Shown: positions 46,801 through 57,179 of the stretch, piece by piece
How positions within the stretch are numbered: the first letter of the stretch is position 1
Layout of the letters: every line of letters begins with the position of its first letter
NCBI GenBank assembly: GCA_949130485.1
Contig: OX422192.1
Span: 6,549,085 to 6,613,084, forward strand
DNA: 64,000 nucleotides
From: Agelas oroides
Taxonomy: Eukaryota; Porifera; Demospongiae; Agelasida; Agelasidae
Direction of reading: 5' to 3'
Made by a program: the position numbers and the translations under genes
Notes under the pieces: model-generated
Told to the model about the DNA's origin: nothing
The model's input: the letters and a program-made list of their open reading frames with translations, nothing else
The model's database searches: none

Positions 46801-48021
46801 CTAAAAAAAACTTTCTACCTTGCAATATCCAAGATCAATTAGTGTGACCTCAGTTGTTTCAATTAGCAAAGGTCAACCATGTCCGACCTCCTCTGTGCCC
46901 AGAGGCTTTGAAATGTCAGAGGCTTCAAAATGGCCATTTCAAAGCACCTCCCAGAACAGCCTTACCTGCTATCTCAGTGCCAGTATTGTAGCAGATGGAG
47001 AAGACCAACACATGGCAAGTGAATCTCGTTCTGTGACTTTGCTTACTCGTATCAAAGGGGTTAAACGTACTGATTAATTATTCATAATGTTTCAAACCGG
47101 GTGAATTTAGCGTATCCCGTTTCTCGCCGGTCTTCCGCTCCCATGTATTATTATTCCCTTTAATATTGGGAGAGGCTAAGTTCACCACGATCCATTGCGT
47201 CATCTATTGAATATTCATAAGTAATCCGTCACGAACGTACCGAACCACCGAAGACGAAGGTGTTCACCACACTTGTAAGACCAGAGGGAAAAAAATACAG
47301 CTAGTGCATTCCCCGGCCCAAACCCTAAAGCCCTTACCCTTAACCATTTAGCCAAAAAGTCACAACAGACGACAAGCACACTATTCGGTCTACATTGTAA
47401 TGTATTTAATCCACGGCTGCACAACCGCTATAAATATTTAACAATTGAATATTTAATAAGATGACGTAATCGCAACATGGATCGTGGTGAACTTAGCTTC
47501 TCCTGTGTATTGTGAACGCAAACGGATGGTAAAACGGGGGAGGCCTGGGACTGAGGCTACATATAACCATACGTTGTGCTATTGTGTTCAGTTATGTATG
47601 GTATGGTTGTGTGTGTGAAGAAAAGTATCCCCCGGCCTCCATGGTTGCACACATGCCAATGAACATGTGTCTAGAAGTACAATGCTGTTGAAACTCTCTG
47701 AGGTTACTGTGTGGCTTGGAAAGGTTGTGTTAAGCTATATACTACTGTATGCATGCTTAATTTGAATCAGTGCATTCAATTTTCTTGGTATCTTTTACCT
47801 TATAGGCCTATGCAACCTCGTATACCAATGTAAAGGGTTCATTTCAAGTTCTCTTTGTTGGAAAGGGGGAGACATTTACAGTGGAGTTTGGGCTGGATGG
47901 TCATGGTAAGGCTTTCTGTAACGTGATTCCAGGAGAAGGTTGCAAGACTCTATTCAAAAAAAGTGAATCGAACACTGGTGGTCAGACCCTGACAGCACAC
48001 ATCAACTTCTATGACCCTTAG
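37808..48021 (+). CDS. Small three-exon protein, 134 residues, family unknown
   Basis: Exons 37808-37865, 39125-39255 and 47806-48021. Phases are 1 then 0, borders are GT/AG, and the sum is 405 bases including TAG. The product starts MSKYSIVVHEIEPAMVTSED and has alternating hydrophobic strands (DLQLEDNTAVDGVIQQY, GSFQVLFVGKGETFTVEFG) ending TLTAHINFYDP. No signal peptide or membrane helix is seen. It looks like a single compact beta-sandwich and I do not recognise the family. Composition, three cysteines and lack of leader suggest a cytosolic protein. The last intron is 8.5 kb and holds a stack of nested transposons (40.1-47.5 kb), extreme for this window. The phase match across it is the main support for joining the last exon to the first two. 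Confidence 0.65.
40095..40567. mobile_element. Foldback element with arms of about 185 bp
   Basis: Left arm about 40095-40283 and right arm about 40379-40567 pair at roughly 85%. Landmarks in both arms are AGCTTTCGTTTGTTT, GCGGCCCATA and CAGTGGATACTGC. A loop of about 95 bases separates them. No coding frame. Confidence 0.75.
40580..41850. repeat. Direct repeats flanking a coding-looking core
   Basis: A segment around TTATCATACGAACCTTCGAT / TTCATTGTTTAGACGAAG occurs at 40648-40690 and again at 41758-41800 in the same orientation, with further similarity on both sides (ACAATGCCTAA, GTGACTTGCAGTAC). The core between has two overlapping frames (see next entry). A short TTAGGG-like tract lies at 40768-40786. 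Confidence 0.6.
41234..41551 (+). CDS. Hypothetical 105-residue frame in repeat-flanked core
   Basis: The frame starts at a true ATG and has mixed, protein-like composition (KRKCDGTCLYCTDSKGTNIC, VIQWGKLWYDVPILTVSYYG). An overlapping frame at 40804-41250 lacks an upstream ATG near its beginning but also looks protein-like (EESFQRALSTGRKECNCSG). It may be a captured or transposon-borne gene. I recognise no family, and chance cannot be excluded. Confidence 0.25.
   Translation: MQISIKRKCDGTCLYCTDSKGTNICVKVIQWGKLWYDVPILTVSYYGEQAVSFKKVDIPESLRTIYICGSPVYKSNIILLRVCAKNDYFSMEVRISENNAKSLNL
42610..42835. repeat. 68-bp tandem repeat, about 3 copies
   Basis: The unit contains GGGGTCACTGAGTCGTGCA twice and GTCAGTCAATCCTGGGACTG once; three near-identical units make the array recent. 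TGAGTCG/TGACTCA-like words recur every 24-34 bases. Confidence 0.9.
43195..44067. repeat. Dispersed repeat, copy A
   Basis: Matches 49985-50747 over long blocks, for example AGGAGTTTAGTAGAGTGCTG, AGCAGAAAGGCCACAGTGGC and CCAAGCCTAGTAGGTGAC. Both end in a CCTAAAGCAAACYCTAACCC tract and ACCTTAA. It is non-coding and part of the same transposon family as copy B. Confidence 0.75.
44539..44794. mobile_element. 256-bp MITE with about 40-bp inverted ends
   Basis: GGGAGCATTCATCACGTGAA then TGACGTCAGGTGGACG on the left, reverse complement on the right (44745-44794). The arms contain a perfect CRE-like TGACGTCA. It adjoins a larger inverted-repeat structure. Confidence 0.8.
45388..45444. mobile_element. 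57-bp hairpin element
   Basis: TAGCCTCGTTCCCAG on the left and CTGGGAACGAGGAGGCTG on the right. The flanks GTGAATGCG and GTGAACGCG agree at 8 of 9 bases, consistent with a 9-bp target duplication. Confidence 0.7.
46644..46896. mobile_element. 253-bp hAT-type MITE with 8-bp target duplication
   Basis: Inverted ends read CAGAGG then GGTCGGACATGGTTGA; the match continues through GAGGTCACACTAATTGAT. GCCCAGAG is repeated exactly at 46636-46643 and 46897-46904. The other arm of the enclosing inverted repeat (about 45050) shows the uninterrupted site, confirming the insertion. Confidence 0.9.
47169..47503. mobile_element. MITE carrying an internal TTAGGG-like tract, second copy
   Basis: Ends GGCTAAGTTCACCACGATCC / reverse complement on the right, with an internal CCCTAAAGCCCTTACCCTTA tract. 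It shares internal blocks with the 7985-8284 element on the opposite strand. It interrupts a sequence related to the 17.5-kb hairpin element. Confidence 0.75.
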
Positions 48022-48340
48022 AAGAACAGAACAAATGATACTATACCAGGCATCATGTAAAGATAGTTGCAGTGGCGGATTTAGGGGGGGTAAGGGGGGT
48101 GCAAATGCACCCCCCTTTGGCGGCTAGTAATGTATTTTGCGTACATAACTGCACGAGTCCATCAAATGATTATGCAGCAGTGGCATGCAGCAACAACAAC
48201 CAGGCACAGTTACACACTCACGTATCAGTTCCTTACTGATCTCCAGACGTTTGACTAGGCCTAGAGTTGCTTCGAGATATTCAGTTCGGCCCGAGGGGGT
48301 CCGCCACGGCGCGCCTCGGCGTACGAGATTTCGAAATCCA

Positions 48341-48420
48341 CTGGATTTCACGTGGATTTCGGATTTCAGAGTGGATTCTGGATTTCACAGTGGATTTCTG
48401 GATTTCAGTTTGGATTTCTG
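48341..48420. repeat. GGATTTC short tandem array
   Basis: Eight to nine copies of (T)GGATTTC with spacers of 2-5 bases, inside the 1075-bp element. Confidence 0.75.
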
Positions 48421-48522
48421 CCGACAGGTTTCTTCTTGTATGTTCTTGGATATTTTAGTTATAGTTCCCAGCTTAGCAAAAAATTTTAGTTAGTTGTAAT
48501 TTTGGTTAACTAAATTTTAAAA

Positions 48523-48909
48523 CGAAGTGGCTAGAGAGCCGGTAGTGGAAATTAACTTCTAGGGTCGATAACTTCTGATAGCAAACTCCAATTTTAATGA
48601 AACTAATATCAGTAGATAGAGCTTTAAAAGAGCTACAAAATGATACCCTTTTTGTTAGGCCGTGCCTTATATTGTCGTAAATACAAATACAAACGCTTAA
48701 AGAACCGGTACCGGTACTTTAAGATTATGCGAAGTGAATTTTACTAGGTACGGCGGCTGTACTAAACAGCTTGCTGGAAAAAAGGATATCCTTTTGTAGC
48801 TCTTTTAGAGCTCTATTTACTGATACTAGTTTCATTAAAATTGGAGTTTGCTATCAGAAGTTATCAACCCTAGAATTTAATTTCCACTACCGGCTCTCTA
48901 GCCACTTCA
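48523..48909. mobile_element. 387-bp inverted-repeat element, 9-bp duplication (copy A)
   Basis: Ends CGAAGTGGCTAGAGAGCCGG and its reverse complement, arms of more than 100 bases. ATTTTAAAA flanks both sides (48514-48522, 48910-48918). A second copy is at 54584-54978. A 9-bp target duplication with long arms suggests a Mutator-like transposase. Confidence 0.85.
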
Positions 48910-49811
48910 ATTTTAAAAAGGCCATACTAAAATGTATTTAGTTAAAGTTATAGTTAACTAAAACAACACTGTCGGACAGTGTACGGGATTTCTTTTGTGA
49001 CGGACCCCTCGGTTCGGCCTTCCAGCTATATTTTGTATGAATGCGTTCACGTGACCGAAAGTGGGCGTGGTAACCCAAAAATTTTCCGGCGCGCTCCGCG
49101 CGCCGGTGACTACCCCCCTTTCTAAATTTCTAGATCCGCCACTGAGTTGAGTTATAGTTTCTTGCTAGGTTTTATTGTTTAGGGAGAACACTTTCAACTG
49201 TATGATTGCCAATACAAGTATGTTGCTAGGTTTTGTTTTTGTTTGTTTGTTTGTTTAGGGAGAACACTGATTGATGCCAATGGTTTTGTACAATACAATA
49301 CAAAATTTTGCTATCAGCTGATAGTGCCAATACAAGTACACAGTCACAGGAATCGGCTAGCTACCCATCTGATTGCACACTCTTCACATCTTTAATCAGT
49401 TGGTTGCCATGATTATAGGTGATAGCAACCGAAGTAAAATCATCACTCAGACGTTCTGTAACATATATAGCAGTAATGTCACTTTTGAGAAATACAGAAA
49501 TGGGTCAGGTTTTTTAATGAGCAGGTGGGGAAATTGCATGGAACCATAGTATCCCTAATAGGAGAATGTAAGTGCATGCTCCCCTGGCAAAATCTAAGTT
49601 CTCTCAAAGGGTTGTTGTGCAGATATATAAAGGTCTCTATATATTGTATAGAAGCAATGTACGGTTCACACGTGGTGATGTATAGGTCAGTATGTGGTGC
49701 ATACATGTGCTTGTTTGCAGACTCTAACATCAGTGCATGAGTTGGTACCAGCTCTTTCTCTTTCATAAACAGCATAAAGGATCTCCACACTCCCCATGAC
49801 TGTTGACAAGG

Positions 49812-50747
49812 TTAAGGTGGCAGGGAACCATGTGTTTTCAAGGTCAACAAACCTGGAATCCAAACTGATAGCACACAATCAGTTTTGGGACTCTTCATCT
49901 GTTCACTGTCCGTAAAATTGGGGATTTTCCCCCATTTCCTGCCAGCATTGGCATCCAATAATCAGTTTATAATTAAGTTAGTTAAGATGTGGCCTGGCGG
50001 AACCCCTGATGTGGTGGTCGGAACTTTGAAGATAAGCTTAGATCGACTTAAAAAAAATAAATAAAAATAAAAAGCAAGAAGGAGTTTAGTAGAGTGCTGT
50101 AGTGTCAGTAGCTGTGAGTAGTGCGTAATGCCTGCTTGTGAAAGCAAGCTTGTGTCTAGAAGCAGCAGAAAGGCCACAGTGGCCAAGACTGTACTCATTG
50201 GGCAGGCCCAGGTCTTGCGATCGTATGCCAAGCCTAGTAGGTGACCGTGGCCCAGTGCTCCGAGTGCCGGGCTGGGCTTTAACTAGAATGCGCAATATGT
50301 CGTTGGTACAACACTGCCGTATACATAATGGAGAGAGGTGGGGCTAGTAATGCTTGCTTCCACTCGTGAATGAGCCCCTCCCGTAGACAAGCTGTGAAAT
50401 GTGCATTCATTTTGGTGCAGTCAAAGTTGTCCATTCCAAGAGTAGTGACAAACATGAGTCTAGCCTGACTTTGAGAGTAGCTCTGAGCAAAAGCTAACAC
50501 AGATTGGTTTGAGATACATTGGTGGTTAGGATGCTACCTACAGTGAGCATGTAGATGCGTCCATCGAGTGGCAATTTTGGGTTCATGAATATATTAATGA
50601 GCTAGTAAAACCCTTTTTAAAATTAGGCAAAGAAAGATTGCCCTAAAGCAAACCCTAACCCTGAAACTAGGAGTAACCCTGGTCCTGACTGTAACCGATG
50701 TTTATGTTTTCGTTAACCTCCGCCAAGTGACGGGCGTGCCACCTTAA
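49812..50747. mobile_element. TTAA-flanked element, dispersed repeat copy B
   Basis: TTAAGGTGGCAGGG on the left and GCCACCTTAA on the right; ends like the 35.5-kb element. The interior from 49985 matches 43195-44067, and 49840-49975 resembles 39890-40070 (AATTGGGGATTTTCCC, TTGGCAT). Non-coding. Also includes a CTAAAGCAAACCCTAACCC tract. Confidence 0.65.
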
Positions 50748-52080
50748 TACACCTGAGTATCAGCTGTGATGAAGATAGTTTGTCAACTGTATGATTGCCA
50801 ATACAAGTACGCAGTCACATAGGAATGGACTACCCATCTGATGCCACACTCTCCACATAATATAAACATCTCTATATATTGTGTGGAAACATTTTATGGT
50901 TCACCAAATTTAGGCGTGATGATATGTACTAGGTCAGTATATGATGGATACATGTGCTTGTTTGGAGACTCTGACATCACTTACCTTACTCATACATAAT
51001 GTTGACTGAGCTATACAACAACAATATGCTACTGGGAGAAGCTAAACAGCTACAAAACTTGAAGTCAACTATTCTACATTTACATTTTTTCAGCCACTCT
51101 GAGTGTGCAGCTCCTTTCTTGCGAACTGCATTCAGTGTCCAACAGGCACCAACTGGGGATCAAGTTGGGCCTAAAGCTGTATCAGCTTAGTCAGATTGAA
51201 GAGAAGACTACAGATATTGAACGCTGCAAAATTGAGATGTTGGATTTATGGCTGCGAAGAACCCCTGGGGCCTCCTGGAGCCACATTGTCACTGCTCTCA
51301 GAGATATAGAGGAAGTATTAACTGCAGAGAGGATACAACAGAAATATGGAGAAACAGGTATAGCTAGCTAGTTGCAATGCATGTAAGCACTTTGAAATCA
51401 AAGTAGTTTCAGTAATGAACTGGTAGCTAGATCGAATAGCAGACCTTTCAGTAACTCGATCCTACATTGATGTTAGCTCATGTGCACATGTACAGACAGG
51501 GTTGAACAATTGGTTCTGGCATCTGACAGCCACTCAACAAAATTGCTAAATTTGGTAATCTAGAATGTCCTAAGTCAGCACATGTGTACCTGAACATTTC
51601 TTGTTATAGCTACAAACACTTTGAAAAACAATGTAGCAATGTGTTCATATGTGAAGCAAAGTGTACAAAGACTTGTGAAAGACAAGTGCCTTGGTGCTGT
51701 CCTCCTAAGAGGTTTACGTAAGTCATGTCTCTGCATAAACATGACTCTAGCTCTTCTACCTTAGTGTAAATTCCTCTTCCTTTGTGATCAGATGCCTCAA
51801 AACACTTTCAGATCGAGCCATGTTGAGCTAGTGGCAAAGAGCAACAAGGAACAGTTCACTTCAATAACTGGCAATAACACCATGACCTGCTATTGGCCGA
51901 ATTTGCTGCATGCATGTTTGTCGTGGTCAAGCTGTGAATAAAACAACTGCACTGTTTTCAATGTCCTGAAGAAGTTACATAGTGTGTGGTCATTCTATCA
52001 TGTAGCACTTAATGCAATCTACTGCAGGATTAGTGTGCAACACTGAGACGACTGAGGCAGATTATTCTGAAAATGCATCA

Positions 52081-52799
52081 CAGGGCGGTAGGAAGCAAGA
52101 AAAAAGCTGTCCGGCCAAATTCCCATAAGGGATGAGAGATAGCATGCTTTGCACACCATAATCTAGGGCAAGCTCCCCCAGGAAAATTTTGAAAATTACT
52201 CCTTCTAAGACTGCTTCTGGTGGCTTCTAAGACTGCTTCTGGTGGCTTCTCAGACGCCAATTTCATTTAGGGAAATGCAAACCATTGTAGATGAAAGCAG
52301 AGACTTTCATATTGCCGGCGATCTTCGTCTTCCCCGTCTTGATGGCTGTCACGCACATATGGCAGAAGGCTAAGTCTGTAGTTGACTCATAGTGTAGCCA
52401 CTGCCACTTATTAAACCAAGATCCTTGAAAAGCGCAACTGACAACTTTGGACTTGCCGAACTGGCATCTTGGAAGATATCACGCTCATGTTGGTGGGGTA
52501 CTTCACCAACCTCATGAAGACTAGTCTCGCGTAGCCAGACTCTCGCCCTGCGAGAGTCTGGCTACGCGAGACTACGGGAAGACGACTAGACTCCGCCATT
52601 CACGATTCGACAGCGAGCACGTGTTCCGAGTTTTAACTTTGAACCTTGTATGGTTGTTCTAGCTCTTGTGCATGTGAGAGTCTAGCTTCACGAGACTAGC
52701 TTTCGTGAGTGGCGGCGTGCAAGATACAATTTTTTTTTTATGCTTACAAAAACTGGTACGGCCATGGCCATACCAGCCATAGTGGCTCCTACGGGCCTG
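52081..52799. mobile_element. 719-bp element with CAGGGC ends, splitting an exon
   Basis: CAGGGCGGTAGGA on the left and TCCTACGGGCCTG on the right. CATCA is repeated at both borders (52076-52080, 52800-52804); an 8-base reading, TGCATCAC, is also possible. The target is the linker exon of copy 4; copy 3 shows the uninterrupted exon. A 53-bp hairpin lies inside. Confidence 0.75.
52522..52574. mobile_element. 53-bp hairpin element, TAGTCTCG subfamily
   Basis: TAGTCTCGCGTAGCCAGACT pairs perfectly with its reverse complement across a short loop. The flanks CATGAAGAC and CGGGAAGAC agree at 7 of 9 bases. Similar tips occur at about 44230-44255, 45328-45360, 61250-61260 and 62600-62612. Confidence 0.75.
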
Positions 52800-54583
52800 C
52801 ATCACCAGTTACACCACTGCTTGTGCCCGGTACTGAATAACCAGATCAAACAGGCGATGTGGAAGAAGGTACACACCAATACTGTTTGTCTCACCCTACC
52901 AACTGACTTGTATTGCAGATCAGCAAGCCAGCTTATTACTCACATGTGGTTTGATGGTCTCCTTCCATATTTGGAAGTGAGGGTAAACTGGGATGTTTTG
53001 AGGCTGCAGTCTTGTAACCTAATGTGGTTATGTCCTTAGAAGGAAGGTTCAACTTGCACTCCATGCTCTGAGCTAACCTTGTTCCCATGCAGGCCTTCGC
53101 CCAGTTTTTGGTCGCTTTACAGTATAATAAAATGGAGGGGGGACGCCTGAGAGATTTTGTCACCTGCATGCCGATGTGACATAGTGACAGGTAGACAGTT
53201 GGGGGGTGGGCGGTGTCCAATGATGAATTTTGAGGTCTTTTTTGTGATATCTGACTTCAGACCGTACATTTGGAAGACAGTGTCAGTACAGCTCTTTGTG
53301 TTCAGTAGACTTGAGGCTGATTAACGCATGAACTGAGAAGCTATTGAATTTATGTGCTGGTTTTGCGCCAACTTAAAAGACTTACCACAATGCTTAGCTA
53401 TCACTTCAGTTACAAGCTCCTTTTGTAAGGTGTGAGGCCTGCAAAGTTTGTGAGTTACAATGTTCGGTCACCACCTTCCATCTATCTACCCTCTGTCCAC
53501 CTGACCTCATCACATGTGCCTAAATCTTCAAAGCATTCCCTCTCCATGTTTGCGTGCTGCTAAAGTGGAGCCAGGGAAGGCCTGGGAATTAATGAGGCTG
53601 GCTCTGAGTCAACATGCTGTGTAGTATACACCACATTGCACACTACTATTGTGAACCGAGCAGTGGTGCATATATAGGTCTTGCTATGTGCTCCTTTGAA
53701 GCAATGGATACGTTGCTGGTTTGTCTAGGAAGTTGGTCACTGAAAAATATGGTCTAGGCACGAGCAACATGCTTGTCTGTTGTTTGTTGCTATAAATTAT
53801 GGTAAAAGTCCCATCTTATAACCCTCTGTTCACAGAATAATTGTGGTGCCAAGCTCTACCAGATACAAGATCAGGATTGTCGTTCACTGCCAACACTGAA
53901 CACGAGCTATGTGGATCCTAATGACAAAGCAGACTTCATTTATATGCTGCCTGGATCAGTAATCCATTTTACTATAAACCCTGATACACAAGGGGAAGTT
54001 TGGGTGTTTTCTGACTATGATACTGCTAACGAGTTTCATAAGGATCCATCACGTTTTGACTGTCATTCTCCCCCATCTGGAGCATGCTGTTTTGAGGCTG
54101 AAGATCACCCAGGAGAATACCCATACTATACAACAACGTTAACCTGCTTATTACTTTATACGTCCTCACCTTTTTAAAGTTGGTATTTCCACCAAACAAT
54201 TTATGATAGAGATACAATAATGAAATATCCCAACATTGGAATCCTGACACAAGTTCCCACAACCATCCACTTTCCCTTTCCGTACAAGAAGAGCTGTATT
54301 TTGGTGGACATTCCTGCAGGGATGTGTTACAGTGGTAAAATGCTGGTCACTAATGCTGTAAGACAAGATGAGTATCTCATCTTCCTCGCCATACCTCTTG
54401 CCATCTGTGTTATAACACTGATTGTACTTGCCATAGGGAATGTATCATGCTGTTGTCGTTATTGCAGAAGATCATCTTCTTAATTAAGATTTTTGTTTGG
54501 TACAATAGTGATTGTGTGTAGCAGTGTACTATCATGGTGAAGATGTACAGCTGTTTTCTGTTGTGCTGGTGAGATATATTTTA

Positions 54584-54978
54584 CGAAGTGGCTAGAGAGC
54601 CGGTAGTGGAAATTCAATTGTAGGGTCGATAACTTCAGATAGCAAACCCCAATTTTAATGAAACTAGTATCAGCAGATAGAGCTTTAAAAGAGCTACAAA
54701 ATGATATCCTTTTTTCCAGCATGCTGTCTAGTACAGCCGCAGTACCTAGTAAAATTCACTTCGCATGATCTTAAAGTACCGGTACCGGTTCTTTAAGCGT
54801 TTGTAGTTGTATTTACGACAATATAAGGCACAGCCTAACGAAAAGGGTATCATTTTGTAGCTCTTTTAAAGCTCTATCTACTGATACTAGTTTCATTAAA
54901 ATTGGAGTTTGCTACCAGAAGTTATCGTTATCGACCCTATAGAATTTAATTTCCACTACCGGCTCTCTAGCCACTTCG
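54584..54978. mobile_element. 395-bp inverted-repeat element, 9-bp duplication (copy B)
   Basis: Same ends as 48523-48909. TATATTTTA is present exactly on both sides (54575-54583, 54979-54987). The paralogous site at about 33222 carries TATATTTTA once and no insert, giving a clean empty site. Confidence 0.95.
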
Positions 54979-56273
54979 TATATTTTATACAGAAGTTATA
55001 TGTGAAGTTGATATCTGCAGGAATCTGCAGGTGATCCAGCATGAACTTTGGACCTTCTGAATACTAGTTGGAAGCTATACCTGCATGTTACCACTAGCCA
55101 CTGTACTCGTGGCAGAAGAGGCAAGGCTGTGTTGGCATTGGCTGCATGACCCAAGCTGTCCTCTCTCTCTTACTTGCATCAGGCACTTTTAATGTATGAC
55201 TGGAGATGTCTGCATATGAGCTAGGTTAAGGGCCTGGGATGATTGACTCAGTATAAGTGCACTAACTGCCTAAGTACCTCAATTTCTGGTAAAAAAAAGT
55301 AAACCCTACTATACTAATCTTATCAGCCTGTGCTAGCTTGCAACTTGCAAGACTACAACTCCTACATTGCCTTGCATAGATCAAATTATATTTTGTAATG
55401 GGAACAGCTGTATGTACACACACACACTGCAGCTTGTCATACAGGTCTTGACTTAGAAACAAGAGTTATACCATCCAGTTCACCAATTTGCCGTGGTAGA
55501 TTACGCAGCAGAAATTGCAGCCTTTTTGCAATAGCCACAACTACATCTTGTGTCAATGGCATCTTTGGGATCAGACAGCAATGATGAAATACCTGATCAA
55601 GTCATTCCCAATTCAGAAAGGGGAAATAGTAGAAAGGAATGGCCTTGGCTTATCCAGAACCACTCCTGAAAGCACAGTTTACACAGAAGCACAGTTTGAT
55701 GATGACGTGTGTATCAATATATCCTACTTTAATAGGATGACTGTGAAAATGCAATTCTAAGATTGTGCCAAAGCAATACCGATCTGAACTGTAACTAGTG
55801 GTGGCAAGCTGGTTCAGTAAAAACTGATTGTAGTTATTATGGTAACAGGACCCTGGCATATGCTGGCACAGATGAAACATTAATCTTTCATATACACCTT
55901 AAGTATGTTAATTCCACTTCCACAAAAATCACAATACGGCTGATGATGAAGCATAAAAAGTTCAGTTATAGAAATATAAACTATGAATGTTATTTCACAA
56001 CCTAACATTAACCACAAGACAAGCAAGCTACAAAATTAAAAGTCAAATTGTCATTTTGTGGATACAAATGTTGATTAATAACAAGAACGTAACATGTTGA
56101 GTTAAAATGGGTTTTTCAATATGAAAATGTATGCTTGCTGAAACAAGATGGTAGAACTCAGTTGCTATATGTTACAACCACATTCACATTTTTAATATGA
56201 ACACCAGCCCTGCAGCATGAATGGAATGTATGTGATCATGAGAAGGAAGTAAGGTAGTTTGGTAAGCAAAATA

Positions 56274-56664
56274 CCGTATAGCCGGAAATATTGGCGGTCT
56301 TTATATTTGGTGGTTTGGCCCCAAACCGAGCGTAAAAAATATTGGCAGAATTTAATTTTGGCGGTGGCACCTCGCAGCGCATTACATCATCATAAACATT
56401 GCATGAGGGAGCTCACTTGAGGTACTTGAACTAAGCCGTGAGTTTGCAGATTTACAAAAAATATAACTGGCAGCGTGCTAGCGCCGAGCTAGCTATATGT
56501 ACAGCTCATGTAGAGGGGCACCGGGTGTTGCCAAGAGCGCTAGTGCATGCATTATGTCATTACGCGTTGCGGGCGATAATATTGGCGGATTTTAATTTGG
56601 CAGTTTCAACCCAGACCGCCAAACCGCCAACTTTAATTCCCCATCAATTTTTCCGGCTATACGG
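56274..56664. mobile_element. 391-bp MITE with CCGTATAGCCGGAAA ends
   Basis: CCGTATAGCCGGAAA on the left and its inverted copy at the right end; TA flanks both sides. The interior repeats ATTGGCGG/TTTGGCGG-type words that pair between the halves. No coding capacity. Confidence 0.8.
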
Positions 56665-57179
56665 TAGGTTGCTTAAGTTGCTAACTTATGCTGATTGGGG
56701 AGTGGTTAGAACAACAGCATATCCAAATCAGCATGCCAGTGTAACAGCCTAGTTTTGTTTGGGAGTTTTCCAAGCACATTGAGAGTTGCCTGGGCATACC
56801 TCACCTTGATTTGACATGTAATGTTCAAGAAATAACAACTTTAGTAACACGATTATAGCTCCTCTCTGCACAAGTTGAACCCTTCCAGGCAAACCATATG
56901 GTATAGGCTATAACTGCTGGACCATAGACTGAAAATTGGTGAAGGGGTGTGGCTTACAATACAGTAATTACATACTCTGCACATGTATATTCAAGTATTT
57001 GTTTTGGTGATCCCTATTCTGTCATTCCACTATTCCATTATCCTGCATTTCTCAGTATCGCTTTCAACAAGCAAGTGCTAGTTCCTACTTTGGCAAATTC
57101 TACCATGAAAAGTCCACCAGACACATCAAAACAAACAAATGTTCCCTTATTATGATATGACAATATTCAGTCAACCCAC

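Larger units (their letters stand above)
44814..47119. mobile_element. 2.3-kb inverted-repeat structure with nested insertion
   Basis: The left arm (44814 to about 45205) matches the right arm (about 46488-47119) in inverted orientation at high identity: CGGGATACGCTAAATTCACC, CTTGCCATGTGTTGGTCTTC and AGTACCAGGCAAAGTTCAAT appear in both. The right arm is interrupted by a 253-bp MITE (46644-46896). The middle carries a 57-bp hairpin element (45388-45444) and no gene. A pre-existing hairpin element probably encloses it, since relatives of the 17.5-kb element lie at 44270-44335 and 47500-47560. Confidence 0.75.
48070..49144. mobile_element. 1075-bp element with CAGTGGCGGAT ends, 5-bp duplication
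   Basis: CAGTGGCGGATTTAG on the left and CTAGATCCGCCACTG on the right. AGTTG flanks both sides (48065-48069, 49145-49149). It lies 50 bases past the stop codon of the small three-exon gene. A second element (48523-48909) is nested inside, and 48341-48420 holds a GGATTTC array. Confidence 0.85.
51094..54483 (+). pseudogene. CARD-Death-TM family, copy 4, fragment
   Basis: The Death-domain exon 51094-51357 (264 bases, phase 1 both sides, open) is intact: NRHQLGIKLGLKLYQLSQIE..., LDLWLRRTPGASWSHIVTA. The linker exon starts at 52028 but is cut at 52080 by a 719-bp transposon. Its remainder (to about 52868) carries an in-frame TAA after VPGTE. The membrane exon is truncated: homology begins at about 53839 (NCGAKLYQIQDQDC), with no TM1. 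The middle has a deletion and frameshift near 54130-54180, and TM2 is kept at the end (IPLAICVITLIVLAIG). No CARD exons are found upstream. It is non-functional as a full receptor, but the Death exon alone could still be expressed. Confidence 0.85.
50986..56260 (+). repeat. Segmental duplication, right unit
   Basis: Counterpart of 28735-33620. It starts just upstream of the Death exon and lacks the CARD exons. It carries transposons absent from the left unit (52081-52799, 54584-54978) and lacks the 490-bp insertion of the left unit. Confidence 0.85.
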
